A stretch of DNA of 64,000 nt from Candidatus Fraserbacteria bacterium (GTDB lineage: Bacteria; Bipolaricaulota; Bipolaricaulia; RBG-16-55-9; JAJCYT01). Shown piece after piece: positions 41,952 through 50,850 of the stretch. Positions within the stretch are counted from its first letter, which is position 1. Every line of letters begins with the position of its first letter. The position numbers and the translations under genes were made by a program. Under the pieces are notes generated by a model. The model did not search any database and had not been told where the DNA came from. It worked only from the letters and a program-made list of their open reading frames with translations. Location of the stretch: assembly GCA_029262795.1 (NCBI GenBank), contig JAJCYT010000028.1, forward strand, positions 186,001 through 250,000, given 5' to 3'.

Positions 41952-43340
41952 TCAGTTGCCGACCACTTGTTGTTGCAGGTTCCAGGTGATGCCCTGGCTT
42001 TCAAGCTGGGTCGAGACCTTGTCAAATTCAATGCGGGGTAAGACCACATCAATCGCTACATGATCGCCTTCGTAGCGTTGATCTTTTACATCACCTTGGC
42101 GGTGGAACCAATCCAACCACTGTCCTTGGTTGTAAGGCACAGAAAATTCTACCATCACTTTGCCTCTGTCCAACAGTTCCACCACTTTTTGCAGCATGGT
42201 GTCGATGCCTGTGTTATGAAGCGCCGATGTTTCTACATAATGGGTTAACTGGCTTCTGGCTTGTGTTAAAGCATCCTGAGCTTCAGGGCTTTCTACGGCA
42301 TCAATCTTGTTAAGTACATGAAGCACCGGTGGCCATTCATCGCCATCCATGACATTATCGAGAATCTCTTTCACAGATTTCCATTTGTGCAGCAAATGTG
42401 GATCAGATGCATCCATCACATGAATCAGCAAATCAGCCTCTGTGGATGATTCTAAAGTGGATTGAAATGCAGGTACCAATTGCTTGGGTAATTTTCGAAT
42501 AAAACCCACGGTATCTGCCAGCACTGCTTCAGTTTGATCGGGTAAATCAACTCGTCGTACTACGGGATTGAGTGTGGCAAACAATTTGTCCTCAGCCAAT
42601 TCTTCAGCAGCGGTCAATAAATTGAGCATGGTTGATTTTCCAGTGTTGGTATAGCCGACCAGCGCCAGATGAGGAATATCTTGCTTTTGTCGTTTTTGAC
42701 GGTTGATACTGCGTTTGGTTTTGGTATCTTCCAACTCTCTTCTCAGTCGGTGAATGCGTCGCCGAAGTTGGTCTTTTTCCATTTCCAATTTGGTTTCACC
42801 TGGCCCGCGGGTGCCGATGCCACCGCCAAGGCGACTGAGTGAATCCCCCCAACCACGCAGGCGGGGCAACAGATATTGAAGCTGTGCCAGTTCCACCTGA
42901 AGTTTTGCATCAGCGCTCATCGCGCGTTGGGCAAAAATATCCATGATTAATTGAGCACGATCAACCACTTTGACTTGAAGCATTTCTTCCAAATTGCGCG
43001 CTTGCATGGGTGTTAGCTCATCATTGAAGATAACTGCATCCACGCCACTGGCTTTGACGAATGTTTGAACTTCTTCGGCTTTGCCTTTATGCACAAAGGT
43101 GGCAGCACTGGCGTATCTGCGCCGTTGGATGATCATACGCACCACTTCAACACCGGCAGTCTTACAAAGCGTTTTCAGTTCTCGCATTGTTTCTTCTTCT
43201 TCACCGGGATGTTGTTCTTTCTTTTGCAGTCCTACCAGTAAGGCGCGTTCGTCTTGTTGGATACGGGCACGAGTACCTAGACGGTCTTCGACCATCCCTT
43301 CATGCCGACCACGTTGTTTTAATCTGTCTTCGTTGTTCAT
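41952..43340 (-). CDS. hflX: GTPase HflX
   Basis: 462 residues. A ribosome-associated GTPase that splits stalled 70S ribosomes. The N-terminal HflX domain (50-190) ends in the signature 'LPRLRGWGDSLSRLGGGIGTRGPGETKLE'. The G domain has G1 'GYTNTGKST', G3 'DTVGF' and G4 'NKID'. A basic coiled-coil linker precedes the G domain. It is the last gene of rho-murA-hflX and its ATG overlaps the murA stop by 4 nt. Confidence 0.94.
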   Translation of the reverse strand: MNNEDRLKQRGRHEGMVEDRLGTRARIQQDERALLVGLQKKEQHPGEEEETMRELKTLCKTAGVEVVRMIIQRRRYASAATFVHKGKAEEVQTFVKASGVDAVIFNDELTPMQARNLEEMLQVKVVDRAQLIMDIFAQRAMSADAKLQVELAQLQYLLPRLRGWGDSLSRLGGGIGTRGPGETKLEMEKDQLRRRIHRLRRELEDTKTKRSINRQKRQKQDIPHLALVGYTNTGKSTMLNLLTAAEELAEDKLFATLNPVVRRVDLPDQTEAVLADTVGFIRKLPKQLVPAFQSTLESSTEADLLIHVMDASDPHLLHKWKSVKEILDNVMDGDEWPPVLHVLNKIDAVESPEAQDALTQARSQLTHYVETSALHNTGIDTMLQKVVELLDRGKVMVEFSVPYNQGQWLDWFHRQGDVKDQRYEGDHVAIDVVLPRIEFDKVSTQLESQGITWNLQQQVVGN

Positions 43341-44611
43341 ATCATTTCAACTTCTATAGAAGCGCCCACTTTGGAAAGCTTTCCGGCCAAATCCACATAG
43401 CCGCGTGGCACATGGCCTGAATCCACCATACGGGTTTCACCCTTGGCTGCCAACCCTGCGAGAATTAAAGCAGCGCCAGAACGGATATCTGTGGCGTAAA
43501 CTTCGGTGCCTTGTAATTGATCGACACCCTTAATAAATGCAGTGTTTTCCTGAGCTTTAATATCTGCGCCCATGCGCACCAATTCGGGCACTTGGCCGAA
43601 ACGGTCGGCAAGCACGGTTTCACGGATCAAGCTGTCGCCTTCGGCCAATGCCATCAATGCCATCATCTGAGGATGAATGTCACAAGCGAACCCTGGATAT
43701 GTTCTGGTTTCCAGATGAATTCCTTTGGCTTTGACAGATGTAGCCAAACGAACTTCCGTGTCTCTTTCTTCTACTGTAAAGCCCATTTCTCGAAGCTTGA
43801 CCAGCAAGGCTTCAAGATGACCAGGAATACACTCTACCACGATTTCACCGCCGCTGATTGCGCCTGCAATCAGATAAGTGCCTGCATTGATGCGATCTGG
43901 AATGACGCGATAGTTCGTGCCACTTAATTTTTGCTGCCCAATAATTTCAATACGATCAGGTGCGGTGCTGATTTGAGCGCCCATTTTCTTCAATAAATAA
44001 ATAAGTTCATAAACTTCAGGTTCCTGAGCCGGATTATAAATGACAGTCTTTTCAGGAATGAGTGCGGCCGTCGTCAATAACTGATGGGTTGCACCAACTG
44101 AAGGGAAATCGAGATAAAGCTCGGCCCCTTTTAATTGAGTGGATGTGGCATGGAAGACGCCTTCTTGAAGCTTAATGTCTGCGCCCAGAGCCTGAAGTCC
44201 TTTGACATGAAAATCCACAGGACGTGGCCCTAACACACAGCCGCCTGGCAAAGGGACTTGAGCTTGTCCAAGCCTGGCGATCAATGGACCAAGCACATTG
44301 AAAGAAGCCCGCATTCGGCGCACCAGTTCGTAAGGTGCATTGGGTTGTAGGTCGCCATTTTCTTCGATGCGATAAACGTCTTCGGAAATGCTGACCTTTT
44401 TGCCTAACTCGGTCAACATGGACACCATCGTATGAACGTCTTCAACTTGGGGAACGTTGCTGAGTTCTAAAGGTTCATCGGTGAGTAGACTGGCCGCCAG
44501 CAAGGGCAGCACGGCATTTTTTGCACCCTCAGTCTGGATGCGGCCTTTTAACGTGGTGCCACCTTGAACATGATAACAGCGCTTGGTTTCAGCCAATGAT
44601 TTTTTACTCAT
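43337..44611 (-). CDS. murA: UDP-N-acetylglucosamine 1-carboxyvinyltransferase
   Basis: 424 residues. It transfers enolpyruvate from PEP to UDP-GlcNAc, the committed step of peptidoglycan synthesis. Lys31-Asn32 ('TEGAKNAVLPLLAASLL'), catalytic Cys125 in 'LPGGCVLGPRPVDFH' and 'TYPGFACDIHPQMMALMALAEG' are conserved. The Cys means the typical fosfomycin-sensitive loop is present. It overlaps rho by 8 nt and hflX by 4 nt, indicating one transcript. Confidence 0.96.
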   Translation of the reverse strand: MSKKSLAETKRCYHVQGGTTLKGRIQTEGAKNAVLPLLAASLLTDEPLELSNVPQVEDVHTMVSMLTELGKKVSISEDVYRIEENGDLQPNAPYELVRRMRASFNVLGPLIARLGQAQVPLPGGCVLGPRPVDFHVKGLQALGADIKLQEGVFHATSTQLKGAELYLDFPSVGATHQLLTTAALIPEKTVIYNPAQEPEVYELIYLLKKMGAQISTAPDRIEIIGQQKLSGTNYRVIPDRINAGTYLIAGAISGGEIVVECIPGHLEALLVKLREMGFTVEERDTEVRLATSVKAKGIHLETRTYPGFACDIHPQMMALMALAEGDSLIRETVLADRFGQVPELVRMGADIKAQENTAFIKGVDQLQGTEVYATDIRSGAALILAGLAAKGETRMVDSGHVPRGYVDLAGKLSKVGASIEVEMI

Positions 44612-46013
44612 TCATCATGAGGTCCAGGAATTGTTGGTTGTCCTGGGTGGCCTCCATTTTGGCTTTAATGAAATTGAGTGCATCCTGTTTGCTGCCCATT
44701 TCACCGATGAGTTTGCGTAAAATCCAAACGCGTTTGAGGGTGTCTTCATCCATAATTAAATCCTCACGGCGCGTGCCGGACATTTCGATGTCCATGGCTG
44801 GATAAATGCGCTTGTTGGCCAAAGTGCGTTCCATCACCAATTCCATGTTGCCGGTGCCTTTAAATTCTTCGAACACCACTTGGTCCAGGCGGGAGCCGGT
44901 ATCGACCAATGCTGTTGCCACAATGGTAAGTGAGCCACCTTCTTCAATGTTGCGAGCTGCACCAAAGAATTCTTTTGGCTTATACAATGCCACGGGATCA
45001 ATCCCACCGGAGAGCAATTTGCCACTTGGTGATACAGACAAGTTATAAGCGCGTGCCAGACGAGTGATACTGTCCATCAGGATGACCACGTCACGGCCCA
45101 TTTCGACCAGACGACGCGCTTTGTTGATGGCCAATTCGGAAATACGGGTGTGGATTTCTGGTTTCTGGTCAAAGGTTGCGCTGACCACTTCGCCCATTTT
45201 GATTGACTTTTTAAAGTCAGTCACTTCTTCAGGGCGTTCATCCACCAGCAAAATAATCAAGTAAGCTTCTGGATGGTTTGCAGCCAAGCCTTCAGCAATT
45301 TGCTTAAGCAATGTGGTTTTCCCTGCTTTAGGAGGCGACACCAGCAATCCGCGTTGACCTTTTCCAATGGGGGAGAACAAATCGATCATGCGTGTGCTGA
45401 TTTCACCAGAATCGTGTTCTAAATGGAACATTTCTGTGGGGTGGTAAGGAGTCAAGTCGTTAAATGGAATACGACGGCGCGCCACCTCAGGGTCCTGCAT
45501 GTTGATGCCTTCAACCTTCAGCAGGGCGAAATATTTTTCTTCTTCTTTTGGCGGACGAATTTGTCCGGTGATGATGTCTCCATCTTTTAAACCAAAACGT
45601 TTGATTTGTGAAGGAGACACATAAATATCGTTCTTTCCTGGCAACAAGGTTTTGTCGCGCAAGAATCCATAGCCATCGGGTAAGATTTCAAGCACACCCT
45701 CAGAAAATCGTAATCCTTGGTCTTCCGCTTGAGCACGAAGCAAGGCAAAAACCAACTCTTCTTTATTAAGGCGCGTGTAGTCGGCAACCTTAAATTCTTC
45801 AGCCATGTCGCGCAAATCGTTCATTGCGCTGGCACGAAGCTGAGCCAAATCTAAATAAGAGCTTGGGTTTTGATGTTGATCGTTGTTTTTTTGATGTGGT
45901 GGTTTATGCCCTTGTGGCTTTTTGCCATTTTCAGAAGACGGTTTACGCCCTCTTGAACTTGTATTTTTCTTAGGTTTGGTTGTTTTTCGTTTTGTCGTCG
46001 TTTTTTCAGCCAC
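44604..46013 (-). CDS. rho: Transcription termination factor Rho
   Basis: 469 residues from a GTG start (MAEKTTTKRK...). The frame continues upstream to a TTG at 46046, but AAAGGAG lies 10-11 bases before this GTG. An N-terminal extension of about 50 residues rich in Lys, Ser, Asn and Gln precedes the Rho N-terminal helix domain. The cold-shock RNA-binding fold follows ('EGVLEILPDGYGFLRD ... DIYVSPSQIKRF'). The ATPase core has Walker A 'SPPKAGKTT', Walker B 'LIILLVDERPEEVTD' and the secondary RNA site 'LLSGGIDPVALYKPK'. Rho is a hexameric RNA helicase ending transcription. Confidence 0.96.
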   Translation of the reverse strand: MAEKTTTKRKTTKPKKNTSSRGRKPSSENGKKPQGHKPPHQKNNDQHQNPSSYLDLAQLRASAMNDLRDMAEEFKVADYTRLNKEELVFALLRAQAEDQGLRFSEGVLEILPDGYGFLRDKTLLPGKNDIYVSPSQIKRFGLKDGDIITGQIRPPKEEEKYFALLKVEGINMQDPEVARRRIPFNDLTPYHPTEMFHLEHDSGEISTRMIDLFSPIGKGQRGLLVSPPKAGKTTLLKQIAEGLAANHPEAYLIILLVDERPEEVTDFKKSIKMGEVVSATFDQKPEIHTRISELAINKARRLVEMGRDVVILMDSITRLARAYNLSVSPSGKLLSGGIDPVALYKPKEFFGAARNIEEGGSLTIVATALVDTGSRLDQVVFEEFKGTGNMELVMERTLANKRIYPAMDIEMSGTRREDLIMDEDTLKRVWILRKLIGEMGSKQDALNFIKAKMEATQDNQQFLDLMMNE

Positions 46014-46137
46014 GGTCTTCACGGCTCCTTTAAAAACCTCATTCAAGTGTTTTTCGTTTTTATTAATTAATTTTTAAAATTGTTTGAGTGCATTGTGTTG
46101 AGAGTTGGTTGAGGTGATATTTAGCTTTAGGATAGAG

Positions 46138-46776
46138 TTATTCCACTTTAGTGAACACACCGCGCACGATGTCTCCGTACATTTTAAAGCGGTCTTTCAG
46201 GCCTTGGCTCAACCCCCTTTTTTCTTCTTTCATCACATGCGTGACCCCATCAAGTTCAACTTTAACCACTTTCCATCCATCTTTGAGGGAAAGTTTTTTT
46301 AAAGCAATTTCCACACCAAAATCCACATGCTCCATATTCAACTGCATGCGGTTCCAAAGCGACCTGGACAATATTCTTTGACCCGAAAGATATGGTGCAA
46401 AAATTTGCGACAAATCAGTATTCAGTCGTCCATTTTTAAAGACACCGACCACCATATCGGCTTTTTGATCAAAATAAGTGTTTGTCAATTCGTTGATTTG
46501 ATTCGGACGTAACCCAACCAAATCGGCATCTAAAAAAAGCAACACATTGTGGCAGGCAGCTTGAACTCCATAATTTAAAGCAGCCGCTTTACCACAATTG
46601 AGTGGCAATTGTTTTACCTCTACTCCTGCTGCTCTGGCAATACAGGCTGTGTTATCAGTAGACCCATCGTCCACCACAATAATCTGCTGAACAGTTTTTG
46701 TTTGTGTGAGTGGTCGTAATACAGCCTCAATCCGTTCTGCTTCGTTATAGGCAGGTATAATTGCCGAAATTTGCAT
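46138..46776 (-). CDS. Family 2 glycosyltransferase
   Basis: 212 residues with a GT-A fold. 'SAIIPAYNEAERIEAVLRPL' and 'IIVVDDGSTDNTA' bind the nucleotide, and 'NVLLFLDADLVGL' contains the DxD metal motif. No membrane helix is obvious, and the enzyme is shorter than DPM1-type enzymes. A role in envelope glycan synthesis is likely; sugar and acceptor are unknown. It lies 125 bp upstream of the rho start on the same strand and may be cotranscribed with rho-murA-hflX. Confidence 0.85.
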   Translation of the reverse strand: MQISAIIPAYNEAERIEAVLRPLTQTKTVQQIIVVDDGSTDNTACIARAAGVEVKQLPLNCGKAAALNYGVQAACHNVLLFLDADLVGLRPNQINELTNTYFDQKADMVVGVFKNGRLNTDLSQIFAPYLSGQRILSRSLWNRMQLNMEHVDFGVEIALKKLSLKDGWKVVKVELDGVTHVMKEEKRGLSQGLKDRFKMYGDIVRGVFTKVE

Positions 46777-46984
46777 GGATATACTCAGAGCAACTTGACT
46801 TGAAGGGAAACTCTCTGTTTCTAGAGGTGAGTATAACGGGCATTTATTGCAAAGTCAAGACAGAGTGCTTTGTTCTCTATCTTTTTGACCTGAATGGAAT
46901 ATCTTTGTTAAACTTTGTGAGATACATTGGATTGTATACGTAAAAAATCTCTAAAATTTTAGACAAATTAAATAAGGAATTGTA

Positions 46985-47980
46985 TTGTCCACTCATTTTA
47001 CCCAATGGCCCAAAGCAGAATTGCACGTGCATTTGGATGGTAGTTTGCGCCCAGAAACTGTTTGGGAGCTGGCGAAAGATACAAATTTTTATTTGCCTTT
47101 TGATACATTCCAAGAATTGGAAAGCCATTTGCGGGTGCCGCGGCGTTGCACATTGCCTGAGTATCTGGAGGCGTTTCAATACACAGTTGGCGTGATGCAA
47201 ACGCCTGAAGCCTTACAGCGCACTGCCTGTGAATTTGTCGAGGATGTTGCTGCAGATGGGGTCACCTATGTAGAGGTCCGATTTGCCCCTTCGCTTCATA
47301 GAGAAAAGGGGCTGGCCCTTGAGCAAGTTGTGGAGCATATTTTGTTTGGATTGGATCAAGGCAGTCAAAAAACAAGTGTCACTGCTAAGCTGATTTGCTG
47401 TGCCATGCGCCAGGAGTCGCCTGAACTGGCTGAAACGGTGGCGCATGTGGCCGTTGAGTATAAATCTGCCGGTGTGGTGGCGTTGGATCTGGCAGGTCCC
47501 GAAGATGGTTTTCCCGCAGAACCTCACCGTAAAGCTTTTGATTACGCGTTGGATCATGATTTGAATTTGACCATTCACGCTGGAGAAGCCTGCTGTGCTG
47601 ATAACGTGGAACGGGCTATTGCATTGGGTGCACAGCGCATAGGACATGGCACCTTTATTTGCAAAGATGACAGTGTGTCTCAACTGGTCGTCGAAAAAAA
47701 TATTCCACTGGAAGTTTGCCCTACCAGCAATGTGCAGATATCGGGCTTTATTGATACACACGCACAACACCCAATTCACGCCTATCTTGATGCAGGTATG
47801 AACGTTACGCTAAACACGGATAACCGCTTGATGTCTAATGTGACTTTGAGTGATGAATATGAGCATTTAAGCCTGACTATTGATGAATCAACATTGCAAC
47901 AAGTGGTTAAAAACGGTTTTCAAGCGGCCTTTGCCCCCGACGCTGAAAAACAGGAATGGCTAGAAAACTTACCTTTTTAA
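46985..47980 (+). CDS. add: Adenosine deaminase
   Basis: 331 residues. It deaminates adenosine to inosine with zinc. Ligands are visible: His14 and His16 in 'AELHVHLDGS', His198 with catalytic Glu201 in 'TIHAGEA', 'GHGTF' and Asp279 in 'LNTDNRLMSN'. The residue after the zinc Asp is Asn rather than the Asp of mammalian enzymes, a variant I recall from other bacterial deaminases. An adenine deaminase activity cannot be excluded. The start is TTG with AAGGA upstream. A strong hairpin follows at 48050. Confidence 0.88.
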   Translation: MSTHFTQWPKAELHVHLDGSLRPETVWELAKDTNFYLPFDTFQELESHLRVPRRCTLPEYLEAFQYTVGVMQTPEALQRTACEFVEDVAADGVTYVEVRFAPSLHREKGLALEQVVEHILFGLDQGSQKTSVTAKLICCAMRQESPELAETVAHVAVEYKSAGVVALDLAGPEDGFPAEPHRKAFDYALDHDLNLTIHAGEACCADNVERAIALGAQRIGHGTFICKDDSVSQLVVEKNIPLEVCPTSNVQISGFIDTHAQHPIHAYLDAGMNVTLNTDNRLMSNVTLSDEYEHLSLTIDESTLQQVVKNGFQAAFAPDAEKQEWLENLPF

Positions 47981-48049
47981 ATTTTGATCTTTGCCAATAA
48001 ACTTTCACCAGAAATTTCTATCATTTAAAGAATCCACCTTAAGTAACCA

Positions 48050-48079
48050 AATACGCCCCTTGTGATCAAGGGGCGTATT
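48050..48079 (+). terminator. Hairpin after the adenosine deaminase gene
   Basis: AATACGCCCCTTG pairs perfectly with CAAGGGGCGTATT around TGAT, 70 bp after the stop codon. There is no immediate T-run, but a T-rich stretch lies some 20 bases on. Confidence 0.7.
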
Positions 48080-48107
48080 GAAGCCCTTAAACAATCTTTT
48101 TTATCAT

Positions 48108-48306
48108 CTATAAAAAATTCTGAATGTGATGTTTTGGACCTGTCGTCAGCATCACAGACGTTGGTGACTTCCACCACAGACATGCGTCCATATTCGCCGT
48201 AACCTGATTCTCGTCAACCCGTTGAGGTGACGTAGACGACAAGTTGAACAGGGGTGGCGGCCAGGTGGATGTGTGCGCCAGCAGCCGGTCCCAAGGGAGG
48301 ATCATC
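48108..48306 (+). other. GC-richer leader before the secreted beta protein
   Basis: About 200 bp with several short complementary segments (for example GTTGGTGACTTCCACCAC) precede the ATG at 48307. No coding frame on the plus strand fits. An antisense frame covers it but is explained as the shadow of the gene downstream. It may be a long 5' untranslated region; no known RNA class was recognised. Confidence 0.3.
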
Positions 48307-49719
48307 ATGATCAAGCGGTGGATCACCACATTTATTGTCATTGGCGCACTGACATTGGGATTGGCACAAGTGGTAGAAGCGGATGTCACGGGGCAATTTA
48401 ACATCGACATGACCTTGAATCCGCAGACCAATGCACAAGAGTCAGTGCCATTTTTCTTTGATTTGCAATCCAATTTGGTGGTCAATGTGACGGTCAGTGG
48501 CATGACTTTTGCCATGGATTTGGGTTTTGGCACAACGGGGTTGGAATTTGCCATTGTGTCTATTGGCACCAATCTTGGGGCATTGGCCATTCGTGACGAG
48601 TTTATCTTTGCATCCCCGTTCGGTTGTGCTGAACCCACATGGTTGGGAGTGGCAGCCACGTTATCTGACAACACCGATGGCGGCATTGCGGGACAATGTT
48701 TCGGATTGTTTGTGACCCCTATTGGATCGTCTGATGGAGGGAATAACGATGCGTCCATTGGCTTCTTTGGCAAACGGGTGGATATGCAATTAGACATTGC
48801 AGGGATTTCCCTGGGCGTTTTGGCTTTGTTTGAAGATGTGGATTTTCCTGATATCCACGGAGCCAAAGACCTCGATTCCATTGGTGCTGTCGATGGCAGC
48901 GATCATGAGCATGACCATTTTTTGAGCACGGATTTATATTTTACTGGCGTTAGTGACACCACTTTGGACAACCAGACGCCAAGCTTTGGCTTTGGTACTA
49001 TTTTTACGATTACGGGCCAAACCGTCAGTGGGATTCGCGTGACCAACATTGTTGGCCTGTGTGCAGACAATGTAATTAAATCACGCATCAAAAAACGGAA
49101 ATTTATTGGTGCGGTCAACAGTGGGTGTATTGCCGATGCTGGCCCTTTATTCACCTTTGATGTTGAACGGATACACATTGAGGGTCTTGAATTGGGCGGC
49201 ATTAATTTGTCCAACTGGATTGAGTTTCGCCCCTTGTTGCCAATGGAAGCAGCGTTGGATGTCAGCTTCAGCCTGGCCGGTGTGGCCGATGTGAAGGGCA
49301 CATTTCATAGCAATGATATTTCGACCATTATGATTGACACCATCACGGTCAGTATTTCGTCTGGTAATTTTTCTTTGATTCTTGAGGATATTAATGCCGA
49401 TTTGGCTTTTGATCGAGCCACCAGTCGCAGCACATTGATATTAAACCCTAACCAGAACCCCGCCAGTTTTTCCAGTACCACCGTGGCTGAGACGGCAGTG
49501 GGAATCACTGCTCAGGCGCTTGAATTGTCCGTGACTCGATTGGGGCTGACCATTTCCATCAGCACAGAGTTTTTACAGGATGCCGGTGGTGGCTTGAGCT
49601 GGGACAACGCTATTTTTGACCTGTCGGCCAAACTCAATGTGGTAACTTTTGGCTCCAATGTTACGTTTACCAATGCAGGGTTGCAGGTGGGTACCCTGAA
49701 TGTTTCTGTGGAATTTTAA
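48307..49719 (+). CDS. Secreted or outer-membrane beta-rich protein of unknown function
   Basis: 470 residues. The signal peptide is about 1-25 (MIKRWITTFIVIGALTLGLA region). The remainder consists of amphipathic beta strands with few charges and ends in Phe, the usual last residue of outer-membrane barrels. Four Cys at about 102, 124, 254 and 275 may form disulfides, and an acidic 'DGSDHEHDH' segment could bind metal. The ATG at 48307 is preferred to the upstream in-frame ATG at 48244 because AGGGAGG lies just before it and it gives a clean signal peptide. No family was recognised. It resembles the other Phe-ending proteins at 56581 and 57779 in style only. Confidence 0.75.
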   Translation: MIKRWITTFIVIGALTLGLAQVVEADVTGQFNIDMTLNPQTNAQESVPFFFDLQSNLVVNVTVSGMTFAMDLGFGTTGLEFAIVSIGTNLGALAIRDEFIFASPFGCAEPTWLGVAATLSDNTDGGIAGQCFGLFVTPIGSSDGGNNDASIGFFGKRVDMQLDIAGISLGVLALFEDVDFPDIHGAKDLDSIGAVDGSDHEHDHFLSTDLYFTGVSDTTLDNQTPSFGFGTIFTITGQTVSGIRVTNIVGLCADNVIKSRIKKRKFIGAVNSGCIADAGPLFTFDVERIHIEGLELGGINLSNWIEFRPLLPMEAALDVSFSLAGVADVKGTFHSNDISTIMIDTITVSISSGNFSLILEDINADLAFDRATSRSTLILNPNQNPASFSSTTVAETAVGITAQALELSVTRLGLTISISTEFLQDAGGGLSWDNAIFDLSAKLNVVTFGSNVTFTNAGLQVGTLNVSVEF

Positions 49720-49751
49720 ACCGAGAGAAGTTTGAGAGCACTTTACATAAA

Positions 49752-49777
49752 GGGCGTTGGCCCCCCAGCCAGCGCCC
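49752..49777 (+). terminator. Terminator after the secreted beta protein
   Basis: GGGCGTTGGC pairs with GCCAGCGCCC (one G-T pair) around a C-rich loop. TAGCCCTTTCCTTTT follows. Confidence 0.75.
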
Positions 49778-49872
49778 TAGCCCTTTCCTTTTATTCAAAT
49801 AAAGAAACCCTATTAAAAAACTATAAGGTCTGATTGTTTTTCTAAGACAGATCTAATGACAAATTTTTGGGT

Positions 49873-50832
49873 ATGCCTAAATTGTTTCGTGTAAGCAAAA
49901 GTGTTACGCTTGCAGAACTTTTTTATTTTTCTGGAGGCATTATCAACCGGTTCCTATCGCGTCGTGCACCATCAAAAGCCTTTGCCTTGTTAGAGGGATG
50001 TTTGTTTGTGCTGTTTGCCAGTGGGGGCATCATCCTGGTCAAACTGGCGTTGGCGGATGTGGGACCATTTATGTTGGCGGCGCTTCGATTTTTTCTTGGT
50101 TTTTTGTTATTGCTACCATTTTTGACTCGTGACCTCAAAGCTGTTCAAGCTTTGAAACCAAAACAATGGGGCCAGCTGTTGCTGATTGGGCTGAGTGCCT
50201 ACACGGTTGGCAACGCGATTGGTTTTTGGGGACTTGAGTTTTTGCCTGCATCCACCGCCGCATTTTTAATGAGTTTTTCGCCTGTGCTCACATTGATTGC
50301 AGGGGCGCTATGGCTCAAAGAATTTCCTGGGAAAATTCAGTTGCTGGGGGTGTCGGTGCTGTTGGCAGGGTCGGCTTTGTTTTTCAGTGGTGGCATCGAA
50401 GCAGGGCAGTTGCAGGGACTCGGCTTGATTTCAATCTCGCTTGTTAGCATGGTGTTTTTCTGGTTGTTAAGTCGCAAACTGGCACGGGAAAATGCCATCA
50501 AAACCCTGCCATTAACCGCCCTGCCGTTAGCGCTTGGTGGCGGCTTGCTCTTTTTCATTGCCTTGCCATTGGAAGGTGTGGTGCCTATGCCACCCATATT
50601 TTGGTTGTGGCTGATGTTGATGGTGGTGTTTAGCACCTCACTTAGCTTCATGCTCTACAACCATGCGCTACAAACGCTAACTGCTTTTGAGATGAACACC
50701 CTCATTAGCACTGTGCCCTTGCTGACTGCACTGATGGCATTTCTGTTTCTCAATGAGAGTCTGAGCCTGATGCAGTGGCTGGGTATGTTGATTGCTGTGT
50801 GTGGCGTGGTGCTGGTACAGTCAAAACGCTAG
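49873..50832 (+). CDS. EamA/DMT-family transporter (second)
   Basis: About 319 residues with ten predicted membrane helices beginning near residue 42; the first 40 residues are basic and may be partly untranslated. Two EamA repeats are seen ('LPASTAAFLMSFSPVLTLIAGALWLKE' and 'TLISTVPLLTALMAFLFLNE'), each ending in the typical Pro-containing helix plus Glu. The substrate is unknown. The ATG at 49873 is the first in frame after a TTG at 49867; no clear ribosome binding site is visible. It is convergent with the C45-type gene. Confidence 0.82.
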   Translation: MPKLFRVSKSVTLAELFYFSGGIINRFLSRRAPSKAFALLEGCLFVLFASGGIILVKLALADVGPFMLAALRFFLGFLLLLPFLTRDLKAVQALKPKQWGQLLLIGLSAYTVGNAIGFWGLEFLPASTAAFLMSFSPVLTLIAGALWLKEFPGKIQLLGVSVLLAGSALFFSGGIEAGQLQGLGLISISLVSMVFFWLLSRKLARENAIKTLPLTALPLALGGGLLFFIALPLEGVVPMPPIFWLWLMLMVVFSTSLSFMLYNHALQTLTAFEMNTLISTVPLLTALMAFLFLNESLSLMQWLGMLIAVCGVVLVQSKR

Positions 50833-50850
50833 TTGAGATGAGCAGGGTTT

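Noticed and set aside
48108..48881. Long minus-strand ORF of 257 codons opposite the secreted beta protein
   Set aside because: Its sequence is low-complexity Pro/Ser/Asn/Thr with no signature. The plus-strand frame has a signal peptide, ribosome binding site and beta pattern and explains the region.
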